A stretch of 64,000 bases of DNA from Taibaiella koreensis (GCF_003545715.1 NZ_QVNU01000001.1:682001-746000); one strand, 5' to 3'. Positions 51,823 through 60,162 are shown, counted from the stretch's first letter. Notes: generated by a model from the sequence alone, not told the origin. Program-made: numbers and translations.

Positions 51823-52143
51823 ATGAAAAAAAAGCAATTGGCATTGTCCCGCAAGCTTATCCTGAAAAAGAATACAATCGCTGAACTGACCGGCCAGGGT
51901 AAGGAGCAGCTGCTGGGTGGTGCGCTCTCCGATGCCACTACTCCCTGTGGTGTATGCGCTCAAACACGCACGCCGACCTGCGATGCTACTCAGGCAACCC
52001 AGCCGGTCAATATGTGCAATTTTGCATTCTCAAAAATCCCGGGCGATTGTCATGCAACGGGTAATGTAGCCTGCCAAAGCATCAAAATAGGCGACTGTGG
52101 TACCGTAATTTCAAACGCCGGCGGCGGCTGCTGGGGCAATTAA
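51823..52143 (+). CDS. Cys-rich RiPP precursor-like peptide, stand-alone
   Basis: A 106-residue peptide. The leader MKKKQLALSRKLILKKNTIAEL ends in the double glycine G32-G33, following the same MKKKxLxLxxKLxLxKxTI pattern as the pair at 40 kb. The core has eight cysteines (42, 45, 53, 65, 76, 84, 92, 103), starting with TPCGVC and ending GGGCWGN, and many Thr and Ser residues. Core sequence is unlike the 40-kb pair. Class I lanthipeptide precursors of Bacteroidota carry such leaders, so lanthionine or MNIO chemistry are both possible; no maturase is adjacent. Own promoter and terminator; the convergent SusC-like gene follows. Confidence 0.83.
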   Translation: MKKKQLALSRKLILKKNTIAELTGQGKEQLLGGALSDATTPCGVCAQTRTPTCDATQATQPVNMCNFAFSKIPGDCHATGNVACQSIKIGDCGTVISNAGGGCWGN

Positions 52144-52170
52144 GTCCGATAGTTAAAATCTGATAAAGAG

Positions 52171-52205
52171 CAAAGCGTTTCCCTCATAGGGAGGCGCTTT
52201 GTTTT
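52171..52205 (+). terminator. Intrinsic terminator of the peptide gene at 51823
   Basis: CAAAGCG / CGCTTTG outer stem and CCCTC / GGGAGG inner stem, then GTTTT. It may also serve the SusC-like gene ending at 52242. Confidence 0.8.
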
Positions 52206-52241
52206 ATGGAAAGCTTATCTGCTTGTTCTGTGCAAAGGAAG

Positions 52242-54917
52242 CTATAGCCCGGCCTTGACGCCGAACATAACGGTACGTACAATAGGATAGGTGTAATTAT
52301 CTACGCCGGCAAAGGAGGCCTGGGGATTCATGCCGCGGACAGCTGAGAACAGCCACAGGTTCTCGCCGCTGAGGTAAAGCGTAAGCGATTTTAAATGTGC
52401 TTTCTTCAGCGTTTTTGTTTCGAATTGATAAGCCAGGTATACCTGCCGGATACTGAGATAGGAAGCGCTACGGATAAAACGGTCGCTCGGTGCATTGATA
52501 AACAGATCATCCGGTCTGATACCCGGAATCGTAGCCGAAGGATGATCGGGCGTCCAGCGGTCCAGGATATCTGTCGACCAGCTATACCCATTAATGCCAT
52601 CGCCCATCAATTCGGCATAGCCTATATCGTAACATTTGCCGCCCAGGCTGTAGTTGAGCTGCAGGTACAGTTCGAATTGCTTGTAACGGAAATTATTACT
52701 CAGGCCACCATAAAGGTAAGGGAAGGCGGAACCCTCGCCACGCCAGTCGTCGACACCCACCAATGAAATGTAGTCGGGGGTAGGGGTCTGGCCGCCCGCA
52801 GCTGCGTTTTTGTAATACAATGGTCGCCCCGATACAGGATCCACACCCGCGTATTGCGGCAGGTAGAAATCGTATGCCGATTGACCTTGTACAGCTCTGT
52901 AAAAGTTATCGATCGTCTGTGGCGTATTGGGCGGCATTTTGGCAATGCTGTTTCGGTTATGTGTCGCTGTCAGGTGTACTTCCCAATTAAAAGATACGTT
53001 CCGGAGTATTGAGGCGGTCGCTGCCAATTCCAGCCCTTTATTGTTCAATGGCATGAACACCGGGTCGGCAGTCGACTGTCTGGAATAGGCATCGAGATCG
53101 ACACTAAAACGGTTTGAATAGGTCATCAGGCTGATTCCGGCATTCGCCTGCCGGAAGGTACGACTGGATAAGGGGGAGAAAACAATGAAAGGTATTGGCT
53201 GGTCGAGGCCGGCATTGCCTTGCAGGCCATAGCTGGCGTGCAGCTTCAGCCCCCGGAGCCAGCTGTTCTTCATGAAGTTTTCCTTATCGATCCGGTAAGC
53301 AGCGCCTACCGACCAGTAGTTGCGGTCACGGGCCCCTGGAAAAAGATTGGTGGTCTGGTCGCGACGGAACACAGCTGAAAGCAGGTATTTTTCCTTGAAC
53401 TCGTAATTGCCTTTGATATAAACACCGGACAGCTTATGCTCCTGGAAAAAATAAGATTGCCCGCGGAAAAGAGGATCGGAGCCGGCAGCAAAGCTGGAAT
53501 CAAAATCCCTTGTCTGCCGGTAGTATTCGTAACCTGTTTTCAGTTGCAGGTAATGCTGGCCCAGGTAACGGTCCCAGCCCAGGGAAGTATGGAAGTTGTA
53601 AGCCTGTTGCTTCAGGTCGCTTCGTACGATAAAGCCGCCCAAGGCAGCGGCTCTGCCGAAATATGGATTTTGATCTTGCAGCGTCTTGTCGCTTTCAACA
53701 TCATATTGGAACACGGCTTCTAAGGTGAACTGTTTTAAAACCGTTGCTGAAATATAAGGGTTGAGCACCCAGCTCGACGAGCGGTTGCGCCAGGCATCCA
53801 GCAGTTGGGCGCCTGCAGCATTGCTGTTTGCAAAAGGCCGGCGGTCGGCGCCCCAATCGTAGCGGTCGCCGGTCAGCGGATCAGTTTCCCTGTTGCCGGC
53901 TGCATCGTAAACATATACCGGGTATATAGAAGGCATCATACGGGCCGCATATATGGGGTTGAGATACGAATCGCCCGGTACAATGCTATGTTGGCTACCG
54001 ATGGCGCCATTGGCGTTGATACCCGCCCTAAGCCAGGGCTTGGGCCGGAGTATACCATTGACCATGCCTGTCCAGCGCTCGAAGCCGGTGCTTTTGATCA
54101 GCCCGTTTTCCTTCAAATAACCAGAGGAAACGTATAAGATTCCCAGCTTGCCCTCGTTGGAAAAAGCAAGTTGATAATCCTGCTTGCTGCCCAGGCGTCG
54201 GGTTTGTTTTTGCCAGCTGTCATGGTATCGTAGGCTGGCATTAGGGTTTACCTTTCCGTCGGTGGTAAATAGCTGGTCATTGGGCACGTTATAGGCATTG
54301 TAGCCACCAAGCACCTGGTCAACGATCTGATCCGGTGGTACGATTCCCTTGGTCAAATCATAAACGGTCTCGTAGTACGCTTTTGGGTCCAGCTTTTTAT
54401 ATTCCCTCACACCGGAAGTAATGATCCCCGAGCGGGCATTGAGCGTAAGGTGGCTGCCGCTATTGTCGCAGCGTTTTCGGGTCACGATCTGTATCACACC
54501 ATTTGCGCCCCTGCTACCGTATTCGGCTGTTTCAGCAGCGTCTTTTAAAACAGTTATCGATGCAATATCATTGGTATTCAGCAAGGTGATGTCGCCGGTA
54601 TAGGGCATGTTGTTGAGCAATACCAAGGGCGCAGCGTTTTCCGACAGGGAGCCAAGGCCGCGGATCAGCAGTGATGGTGCAGAACCGGGCTGACCGGTAC
54701 GGCCGGCCTGCTGGACACCGGTAACCAGCCCGTCGAGCACACCTGTGATTTCGCCGGCAGATAGCAAGGTGATTTGCGGCGGCAGCTCCTTTACTGCCTT
54801 GTGGACTGGAAGCGTAAGATACGCGCTGTCTTCAGCTGAGATAAGGGTTGTGTCGGCCTGCTGCGCCATAGCGGGAGCGGCCAGCAGGAGCAGGCAGGCG
54901 GGTAGATATTTTTTCAT
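52242..54917 (-). CDS. SusC/RagA-like TonB-dependent outer-membrane protein, no SusD partner
   Basis: An 891-residue protein with signal peptide MKKYLPACLLLLAAPAMAQQ, a plug domain (about 45-150; GVLDGLVTGVQQAGRTGQPG, SLLIRGLGSLSENAAPLVLLNNMP, VLKDAAETAEYGSRGANGVIQIVT) and a long beta-barrel. The plug signatures are those of SusC/RagA proteins, but the N-terminal carboxypeptidase-like domain that normally precedes the plug is missing, no TonB box is obvious, and no SusD gene follows (next is a convergent peptide gene). It is shorter than typical SusC (about 1,000). It lies between two Cys-rich peptide genes. A transport or secretion role with these peptides is inference only. Confidence 0.92.
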   Translation of the reverse strand: MKKYLPACLLLLAAPAMAQQADTTLISAEDSAYLTLPVHKAVKELPPQITLLSAGEITGVLDGLVTGVQQAGRTGQPGSAPSLLIRGLGSLSENAAPLVLLNNMPYTGDITLLNTNDIASITVLKDAAETAEYGSRGANGVIQIVTRKRCDNSGSHLTLNARSGIITSGVREYKKLDPKAYYETVYDLTKGIVPPDQIVDQVLGGYNAYNVPNDQLFTTDGKVNPNASLRYHDSWQKQTRRLGSKQDYQLAFSNEGKLGILYVSSGYLKENGLIKSTGFERWTGMVNGILRPKPWLRAGINANGAIGSQHSIVPGDSYLNPIYAARMMPSIYPVYVYDAAGNRETDPLTGDRYDWGADRRPFANSNAAGAQLLDAWRNRSSSWVLNPYISATVLKQFTLEAVFQYDVESDKTLQDQNPYFGRAAALGGFIVRSDLKQQAYNFHTSLGWDRYLGQHYLQLKTGYEYYRQTRDFDSSFAAGSDPLFRGQSYFFQEHKLSGVYIKGNYEFKEKYLLSAVFRRDQTTNLFPGARDRNYWSVGAAYRIDKENFMKNSWLRGLKLHASYGLQGNAGLDQPIPFIVFSPLSSRTFRQANAGISLMTYSNRFSVDLDAYSRQSTADPVFMPLNNKGLELAATASILRNVSFNWEVHLTATHNRNSIAKMPPNTPQTIDNFYRAVQGQSAYDFYLPQYAGVDPVSGRPLYYKNAAAGGQTPTPDYISLVGVDDWRGEGSAFPYLYGGLSNNFRYKQFELYLQLNYSLGGKCYDIGYAELMGDGINGYSWSTDILDRWTPDHPSATIPGIRPDDLFINAPSDRFIRSASYLSIRQVYLAYQFETKTLKKAHLKSLTLYLSGENLWLFSAVRGMNPQASFAGVDNYTYPIVRTVMFGVKAGL

Positions 54918-54938
54918 AGCAAGATGTGAGGTCTGTCG

Positions 54939-54946
54939 TAAAGATA
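54939..54946 (-). promoter_or_regulatory. -7-like promoter element for the SusC-like gene
   Basis: TATCTTTA on the reverse strand, one base from consensus, 22 bp before the ATG at 54917. Confidence 0.45.
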
Positions 54947-55254
54947 AGGAACGATGCTCAGATCGTATACTTTACAACAGTATGCCTACGCGGCTACTAT
55001 ATGTTATGTTGTCTTAAATGGGGAAGGTTTGCTGCCCGTCCGGCACGACTTTAGCCATCAGTTCTGCCAGGGTTCAAAACCCTGTCAGCGGTGTTCAAAA
55101 GGATTCTGATAACGAAAGTCGGAAGCATTTATCCGCTTATCAACAAAATAATACCGCTTGTAAGGAAAAGGGGTAAGTAACTAAGGGTTAAGGCAAGACG
55201 ACTTCCTCTATACAAATGTGACATCGCCGTCATGACGATTGCCGGGTGCGTTCC

Positions 55255-55277
55255 CACTAATTTTTAGTGATTTTTTT
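55255..55277 (+). terminator. Terminator-like hairpin with no gene before it
   Basis: CACTAA / TTAGTG with a short T loop and then TTTTTTT. No protein gene on the plus strand ends here. Confidence 0.45.
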
Positions 55278-55663
55278 AAGGCGCTCATAAGAAAAAGAAA
55301 GGTCTTGCTATCAACAGGAACTGGTGGCCGAGCGAGCAATTATTGCGGGCTTAAACCACCTGGCTTGGGTACAGGGTGGCGTTGATCTGCCTTATCAATC
55401 GCTGCAATGTCCTTGATTGCGTTATACGGCTGTTTGATTCCAATGGTCGGTATATTCGTTGCCCGGAAGCACTGCTACCGTGTAAGGGATGTATTGCGGA
55501 AGAGAAGTCAGGTTCCCCTATAGTGTGCCCGCTAGCTCGGATAGCAATGAATTACACGCTCCAGGGTTGTCCTGTGGGTCGATGGCCTTCCGTTCCGTAT
55601 ACCTAATTGTTCTTTTGCTGTTATTTATTGATTCCATTCTCCACTTAAAAAATCATCTTTACT

Positions 55664-55957
55664 ATGAAAAAAAAGAATCCGGTGCTGTCTAAAAAACTGC
55701 TACTTGGCAAGCACGTGATCTGCAACCTGAAACAAGTTACTGGTGGCGATCTTACAGCTGGTCCCGAATGTATCCAACCCATTACTGCACCGATATCCTG
55801 CCATGCCGGCTGTGTAGAGCCTGTAGCTACCGCACAGGGCGGAACCATGTGTGGTACGATGAATCCCTCGCAGGTTTCCTGTGTGGTGGGCCCAGGCTGT
55901 GCTTCTGCTGCGGTAGCTTGTTCAGCCGTATCGCTTTGCAAATGCCCCGGTCATTAG
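55664..55957 (+). CDS. Cys-rich RiPP precursor-like peptide, stand-alone
   Basis: A 97-residue peptide. Leader MKKKNPVLSKKLLLGKHVI ends at G27-G28 (double glycine) and resembles the other three peptides, although a cysteine (C20) sits inside the leader. The core has nine cysteines (36, 46, 50, 63, 73, 79, 86, 92, 94), ending LCKCPGH, with few bulky residues and many Ala, Gly, Val and Pro. No maturase is adjacent. Flanked by the SusC-like gene upstream (divergent) and a terminator downstream. No exact -7 box is seen before it. It may share a maturase with the others (inference). Confidence 0.8.
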   Translation: MKKKNPVLSKKLLLGKHVICNLKQVTGGDLTAGPECIQPITAPISCHAGCVEPVATAQGGTMCGTMNPSQVSCVVGPGCASAAVACSAVSLCKCPGH

Positions 55958-55991
55958 GTATGCCGGACAAGGGCTAATGTCTCTAGCAGCA

Positions 55992-56042
55992 AAGAGGCTG
56001 TCTCTTACATTTGACAAGGCAAACATAGGAGACAGCCTCTTC
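55992..56042. terminator. Intrinsic terminator, long loop
   Basis: AAGAGGCTGTCTC / GAGACAGCCTCTT perfect 13-bp stem with a loop of about 25 nt, between the peptide gene and the convergent response regulator gene. Confidence 0.75.
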
Positions 56043-56099
56043 ATTTATTTACAAGCAGTCCGGTGGGTCCGAAATGGCTAACCAAACGCGAAGGAAAGG

Positions 56100-56741
56100 T
56101 CACACCTTCACAATGCCGTTCTTGATCGCATACATCACCAATCCTACGCGGGTCTTGAGCTGTAGTTTATCGCACATCTTTTCGCGGTGTCCTTCGATGG
56201 TCTTGGGGCTCAGGAACATTTTGTCGGCGATCTCCTTATAGGTGAGTTCGCTGGCCATGTATTGCAGCAACTCCATCTCCCTTTCTGTAAGTCCGGGCGT
56301 AGCTTTCTTATCACTTTCGGTATCATTGATCAGCGAGGCGATGTGCCGGGTTACCATAGGGGTATAGTAAAACCCGTTCTGGTGTGTTTCCTGTATGGCG
56401 CGGGTAAGCTCGGCGGGTTCTGCATCTTTAAGCAGGTAGCCCCTGGCGCCGCTGCGCAGCATGCGGATGATGCACTCCTCTCCATCGTACATCGATAGGG
56501 CAATCACCTTTACCTTAGGCTGATGCGTATGTAGCCAGCGGGTGGCCTCATAGCCATCCATCAGGGGCATATTGATATCCATGAGGATCACATCAGGCAC
56601 CTTTCCCGATTTAATTTTTTCCTGGAGGTCCAGTCCGTTATCCGCTTCAAACAGAACCTGGAAACCGGGATCGGTCTTGATGAAATTGCTTAATCCGCTA
56701 CGCAACAATTTATGGTCGTCTACCAGTGCTACTGAGATCAT
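56100..56741 (-). CDS. NarL/FixJ-type response regulator
   Basis: A 213-residue two-component regulator. Receiver domain about 1-120 with acidic pocket VDDH (D8, D9), phosphoacceptor D55 in ILMDINMP and Lys in YLLKDAEP near 105; LuxR-type helix-turn-helix about 150-210 (LTEREMELLQYMASELTYKEIADKMFLSPKTIEGHREKM). The ATG at 56741 starts 17 bp after the histidine kinase stop, so the pair is one operon. A frame extending 80 residues further upstream overlaps the kinase gene and is not coding. Targets unknown. Confidence 0.95.
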   Translation of the reverse strand: MISVALVDDHKLLRSGLSNFIKTDPGFQVLFEADNGLDLQEKIKSGKVPDVILMDINMPLMDGYEATRWLHTHQPKVKVIALSMYDGEECIIRMLRSGARGYLLKDAEPAELTRAIQETHQNGFYYTPMVTRHIASLINDTESDKKATPGLTEREMELLQYMASELTYKEIADKMFLSPKTIEGHREKMCDKLQLKTRVGLVMYAIKNGIVKV

Positions 56742-56758
56742 AAAATAAGTTAATGGTT

Positions 56759-57553
56759 TTAAGAACGCCCATTGTTCAGGCGATCTACTTTGATGGAAAC
56801 AGAAGTGCCCGATGCGATCGCGCTGTTGATCGTAACCGTACTCTCGATCATGGCAGCCCGATGGCTGATGTTGAGGAGGCCTACACCCTTGGGCGTAAGC
56901 GTGGTATCGAAGCCATGTCCGTTGTCGGTAATAGTGATGGTCAATGCTTCGGCGCCGTAGTCCAGCGTAACGCTGATGCATGTGGCGCCGGCATGCTTTA
57001 CAATATTGTTGAGGCTTTCCTGGACGATGCGGTAGAGGATGAGGCGCCGTTCGGGCGCCAGGAAAAATGGATTGCCTTTTACCGACATCTGCGCTTCGAA
57101 CTTCCGGGTCCTGCGCAGCATGCCCAGTTCCCTTTCTATGGATTCGGCCAGGTCTTTTTCCTTTACATAATCGGTATTAAGCGTCTTGGAAATATCGCGC
57201 AGATCATTAATGGCTGTATTGAGGAGGCTTTTGGTCTGCGAGATGCTTTCGTCGGAGGGGCCCTTGCTGTTGAGCTCGATCACCGACATGTTGAGCTTGG
57301 CGAGGCTAAGTACCTGGCCTATATTATCGTGCAATTCCTGGGAAAGGCTGTGGAACGTTTGCTCCTGGGTCTCCAGCTGGGCCTGCATCAATTCCTTTTT
57401 GAAATTTTCCTCCAGTAGGGTCTTTTGCTGGGAAAATTCCTGCTGCTTTTTGCGGTAAACGATAATAAGAAAGATCAGCGTAAAGCCGAGGAATAGCAGG
57501 ATGGCTGACCCGCCCAGTATGGTTATGAGGATATCACTGGCTTGCTGTGACAC
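56759..57553 (-). CDS. Sensor histidine kinase (HisKA_3/NarX-like)
   Basis: A 264-residue kinase with one N-terminal transmembrane helix (about 9-32, ILITILGGSAILLFLGFTLIFLIIV), a coiled-coil (about 35-70), a HisKA_3 dimerisation domain with phosphoacceptor H75 in SQELHDNIGQ, and an ATPase domain (VQESLNNIVKHA near 177, TDNGHGFD near 213, GVGLLNISHRA near 226). It has no extracellular sensor domain to speak of, so the signal probably arrives through the membrane or another protein, such as the upstream membrane protein. The start is GTG 57553. Partner of the response regulator downstream. Confidence 0.94.
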   Translation of the reverse strand: MSQQASDILITILGGSAILLFLGFTLIFLIIVYRKKQQEFSQQKTLLEENFKKELMQAQLETQEQTFHSLSQELHDNIGQVLSLAKLNMSVIELNSKGPSDESISQTKSLLNTAINDLRDISKTLNTDYVKEKDLAESIERELGMLRRTRKFEAQMSVKGNPFFLAPERRLILYRIVQESLNNIVKHAGATCISVTLDYGAEALTITITDNGHGFDTTLTPKGVGLLNISHRAAMIESTVTINSAIASGTSVSIKVDRLNNGRS

Positions 57554-57587
57554 GATGGCGCTGTTTATGCTACGGGAAATGCCCCTT

Positions 57588-58250
57588 TCAGGCGCCGATA
57601 TATAAGCGTGGACTGATCGGAATGGCTTGCTTCCGGTCCCTGCAAAAGGCGACGAGGTATAGGGCGTAAAGGGTCAAATTTAAGGCATAGTTGATCGATT
57701 TCAAACTTTGCCACAGCTCAGAGTTAATATGCTCCATATAATTACCCAGACCGAAAAGCAGCATGGTGCCGGGATAAAAAAGAATATTGCCGCAATTGGC
57801 CCAGAAGTTACCATCAGATTTGAGGCTATACTGAAGCGGTTTTTGGATGAGCTCGTAAAAAAACAGGCCGCACCACAACGTCATACATACGCCCAGATAA
57901 ACGCCGTCGAGGTAATTGCGTTCCCTGAAAAAATTGGGATTGACCTGCCAGGTGACGAAAAGCGCCGTGCCAAATACCGTAAGGCCGGCATAAAGAAAGC
58001 CCCTTTTTTTCTTGTCCAGCAGCAGGTAATAATAGGCAAACTGGAACAGTAGCTCTACGTTAAGATTGAGGTGCGTAAGCACGCCAGCTGTAGCCTTATC
58101 GGTATACTGCCGGAAAAGCTCGATGGTGAAGCCCCAGCAGAGCAGCAGGCACAGCGCTTTCATGGGCGGGCTCAACAGGCGCCAGCGCAGGAACCCCGCG
58201 GCCAGGTTGCAGCCGATGAGGAAAATATAAAGGTACCATAGTTGTGTCAC
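57588..58250 (-). CDS. Hypothetical multi-pass membrane protein
   Basis: About 220 residues and about seven helices: LWYLYIFLIGCNLAAGF, MKALCLLLCWGFTIELF, LFQFAYYYLLL, GFLYAGLTVFGTALFVTW, YLGVCMTLWCGLFFYELI, NILFYPGTMLLFGLGNYM and LNLTLYALYLVAFC. No family is recognised, but the seven-helix layout before a sensorless histidine kinase recalls 7TM signalling receptors. The start is uncertain: GTG 58250 (used here) or GTG 58295, which would overlap the previous gene. Operon with the kinase and regulator; a partner in signal reception is inference. Confidence 0.72.
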   Translation of the reverse strand: MTQLWYLYIFLIGCNLAAGFLRWRLLSPPMKALCLLLCWGFTIELFRQYTDKATAGVLTHLNLNVELLFQFAYYYLLLDKKKRGFLYAGLTVFGTALFVTWQVNPNFFRERNYLDGVYLGVCMTLWCGLFFYELIQKPLQYSLKSDGNFWANCGNILFYPGTMLLFGLGNYMEHINSELWQSLKSINYALNLTLYALYLVAFCRDRKQAIPISPRLYIGA

Positions 58251-58267
58251 GGTGTTGTGGCTTGGGA

Positions 58268-58744
58268 TTAACGGAGTAGGGTGTCCAGGTCGCACATCAT
58301 CGTGCGGTTGCCCCAGGATTGTTCACCGTAGATGTTGCCGGAAATGTGGCCGGGAAGAATGTTCAGGTCTTTGTCGGCGGCCAGTAGCGAAATGGTCAGC
58401 TGGTCTTTGCCATTGGGCGAAGTGTGTATGCCGGGGAAAGCGGCCATATAGCCATCCTGGGGTACGGAATTGAACAGCCTTCTTACCTTATCGCGGTCCA
58501 TATACACCATCAGCATCTCGTCTTTGGGGTCATCGGCTACAATGCCTTTTCCCGAAGCAATGAGCTTGTCGCGAAGACGCAGGCAATACTCTTTGATATT
58601 GGTATACGATTCGCCATCCGGCAAATTATTGTTAGCCTGGAGCTGCAGATCCAGGATATTCTTTACCGTCTGGAAAACGGAAGGGTCCACCTGGCCGGCG
58701 AGCAGGGCCAGTACCTGGGCAGCTTGAGAGGAGGTTAGCGCCAT
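58268..58744 (-). CDS. Hypothetical cytoplasmic protein
   Basis: A 158-residue soluble protein without signal peptide. The N-terminal half is helical (ALTSSQAAQVLALLAGQV, FQTVKNILDLQLQANNN); the C-terminal half has strands and a DKDLNILPGHISGNIYGEQSWGN segment. I do not recognise it. First gene of a four-gene leftward operon with a membrane protein, histidine kinase and response regulator; an exact -7 element lies 31 bp before the start. Confidence 0.75.
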   Translation of the reverse strand: MALTSSQAAQVLALLAGQVDPSVFQTVKNILDLQLQANNNLPDGESYTNIKEYCLRLRDKLIASGKGIVADDPKDEMLMVYMDRDKVRRLFNSVPQDGYMAAFPGIHTSPNGKDQLTISLLAADKDLNILPGHISGNIYGEQSWGNRTMMCDLDTLLR

Positions 58745-58774
58745 TGGAATATTGTTTTATCAGTTTAGAAAGTA

Positions 58775-58782
58775 CAAAAATA
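58775..58782 (-). promoter_or_regulatory. -7 promoter element for the two-component operon
   Basis: TATTTTTG on the reverse strand, exact consensus match, 31 bp before the ATG at 58744. Confidence 0.55.
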
Positions 58783-59133
58783 AATTTTTGATGTGGAGTT
58801 AGCGCAAGGGAATTTTACCCAAAATAAAAAGGGGAATTTTCCCCATGCAGATTCCGGTCATATCCTTTGTCTGCGGCCATATGCCACACTACCTTTGCCT
58901 TATCAAAACGAACCAATCCCGATATTCCTGAAAAAAATAAATCACGAACCACCCTCTATAACCCTTCAAGAACCACCCCTACCAGCCCCTATGCCTTGAA
59001 CCGTAATTAAGCCCCTATAACCCACTTATTACACCGGAGCCCTTAGCCCTAACTCATACCGGTTAATAAGACGCCCAATAGCCATGAAAACGTAAATTGG
59101 TTGCGCCCTCAACGGTTTATTTCGGTTAAATGT

Positions 59134-59163
59134 AAAGAGTCTGTCTCCCCGGCAGGCTCTTTT
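59134..59163 (-). terminator. Intrinsic terminator of the DMT transporter gene
   Basis: AAAGAGTCTG / CAGGCTCTTT (one wobble pair) with a 9-nt loop, about 80 bp past the stop on the reverse strand. Confidence 0.6.
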
Positions 59164-59241
59164 GCTTTGGATAGCGGCAGTGGGGATGCGCAGCAGCCTG
59201 AACGAAGGGCCGGTGTGATGCATGTTTTACCCTGATCGGGA

Positions 59242-60162
59242 TTATGCCGGATCAACGGGACGCCGGCGGCTCTTGCGCACCAGCAGCGCCACCTGTAGCA
59301 TGAGCGACGTGAAAATGAGCCCCATACCCAGGTAAAAGCCCAAACCCAGCTGGTTGTTTTCCTTAAAGATGAGAAAGGCAAGCATAATACCATATACAGG
59401 CTCGAGATTGACCGAAAGCGTTATGGTGAAAGCCGAAAGGTGTTTCAGCGCGCTCATAGCCAACGACTGTCCCCATACCGTGCAGCAATAGCTGAGCAGG
59501 AAGATCCACAGGTAATCCCATCCCTGGGGCAGCAGGACTTCGGTGGGTTGGTTTAAGATATAAACGGGCGCCAGCAAGCAAAGGAAAAGGAGACCGGTGC
59601 TCATTTCATGAAATACCAGTGTGCGGGGAGGATATTTCTCGGCAAGAGGCTTGTTCAATACCGTAAAGATAGCGCTGATAATGGAGGCGATAACGCCCAA
59701 TAGTACGCCCAGCTCAAAGTTGGCCATGGGATGAGCGGCATCCTGCTGCTTGGGCTGCAGGGCATAAATACAATAAACGCCGGCCACCGCCATAAAACTA
59801 AGCAGTATTTCGACCCGGTTAAAATTACCTTTGTTCAATAAGGGGTCCAGCAGGGCGGTGAATACGCTTGCGGTAGCCAGGCATACCATGGCGATGGAAG
59901 CATTGGCATATTTAATGGAAGCGTAAAAGGCCACCCAGTGCACGGCATACATAATGCCGATCCCGATAACACGGCGTAGATCAGGACGAGTAAACCGTAC
60001 CCACTCTTTCCGTTGGGTTACTATGAGTGCAAGAATAGCGGCGGTAATGATCATCCGGTACCATACCAGTACGGGGGCCGAAAGGGAGATCGCTTTTCCC
60101 AGCACCCCGGTAAATCCCCATAACAGCACGGCAAGATGGATCTGGGCAAAGGCACGTTTCAT
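59242..60162 (-). CDS. EamA/DMT superfamily transporter
   Basis: A 306-residue inner-membrane protein with ten helices in two EamA repeats (about 5-135 and 150-295). Family phrases: LAVLLWGFTGVLGKAI at the N-terminus, MYAVHWVAFYASIKYANASIAMVCLATASVFTALL near 71, and LSVNLEPVYGIMLAFLIFKENNQLGLGFYLGMGLIFTSL near 249. Metabolite exporters of the RhaT/YddG type belong here; substrate unknown. Single gene, with a short basic C-terminal tail. Confidence 0.94.
   Translation of the reverse strand: MKRAFAQIHLAVLLWGFTGVLGKAISLSAPVLVWYRMIITAAILALIVTQRKEWVRFTRPDLRRVIGIGIMYAVHWVAFYASIKYANASIAMVCLATASVFTALLDPLLNKGNFNRVEILLSFMAVAGVYCIYALQPKQQDAAHPMANFELGVLLGVIASIISAIFTVLNKPLAEKYPPRTLVFHEMSTGLLFLCLLAPVYILNQPTEVLLPQGWDYLWIFLLSYCCTVWGQSLAMSALKHLSAFTITLSVNLEPVYGIMLAFLIFKENNQLGLGFYLGMGLIFTSLMLQVALLVRKSRRRPVDPA

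Larger units (their letters stand above)
54918..55663. other. 746-bp intergenic region between the SusC-like and peptide genes
   Basis: Contains the SusC-like promoter element (54939-54946), a short perfect hairpin AGGGTTCAAAACCCT near 55069-55083, and a terminator-like CACTAA/TTAGTG hairpin with T tract at 55255-55277. Short open frames with several cysteines exist but lack leader features and codon logic. A small RNA ending at 55277 is possible; otherwise I see nothing coding. Confidence 0.5.
58745..59241. other. 497-bp intergenic region
   Basis: Holds the operon promoter (58775-58782), a GGGGAATTTTCCCC palindrome at 58831-58844, a C-rich stretch with repeated CCCCTATAACCC-like phrases (about 58940-59040), and the terminator of the DMT gene (59134-59163). 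No protein gene is supported. Confidence 0.5.

Noticed and set aside
55060-55095. T-arm-like hairpin CAGGG-TTCAAAA-CCCTG suggesting a tRNA
   Set aside because: No matching acceptor, D or anticodon arms could be found around it, so it is recorded only as a hairpin.
55321-55370. GGTGGCCGAGCG phrase resembling the 5' part of a serine or leucine tRNA
   Set aside because: No T-arm, anticodon stem or paired acceptor follows within tRNA length.
55376-55606. A 76-codon frame with seven cysteines before the peptide gene at 55664
   Set aside because: It starts at GTG, lacks the MKKK/double-glycine leader and promoter, and overlaps another random frame. Cysteine content alone is not enough.
55489-55692. 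A 67-codon frame overlapping the start of the precursor at 55664
   Set aside because: It has a hydrophobic run but no start context and conflicts with the better supported precursor leader in another frame.
56742-56981. 80-codon N-terminal extension of the response regulator
   Set aside because: It lies inside the kinase gene in another frame, and the receiver domain already begins at the ATG at 56741.
58940-59040. C-rich stretch as a possible short coding region
   Set aside because: Open frames here are short, low in complexity and have no start context; left as unassigned intergenic DNA.
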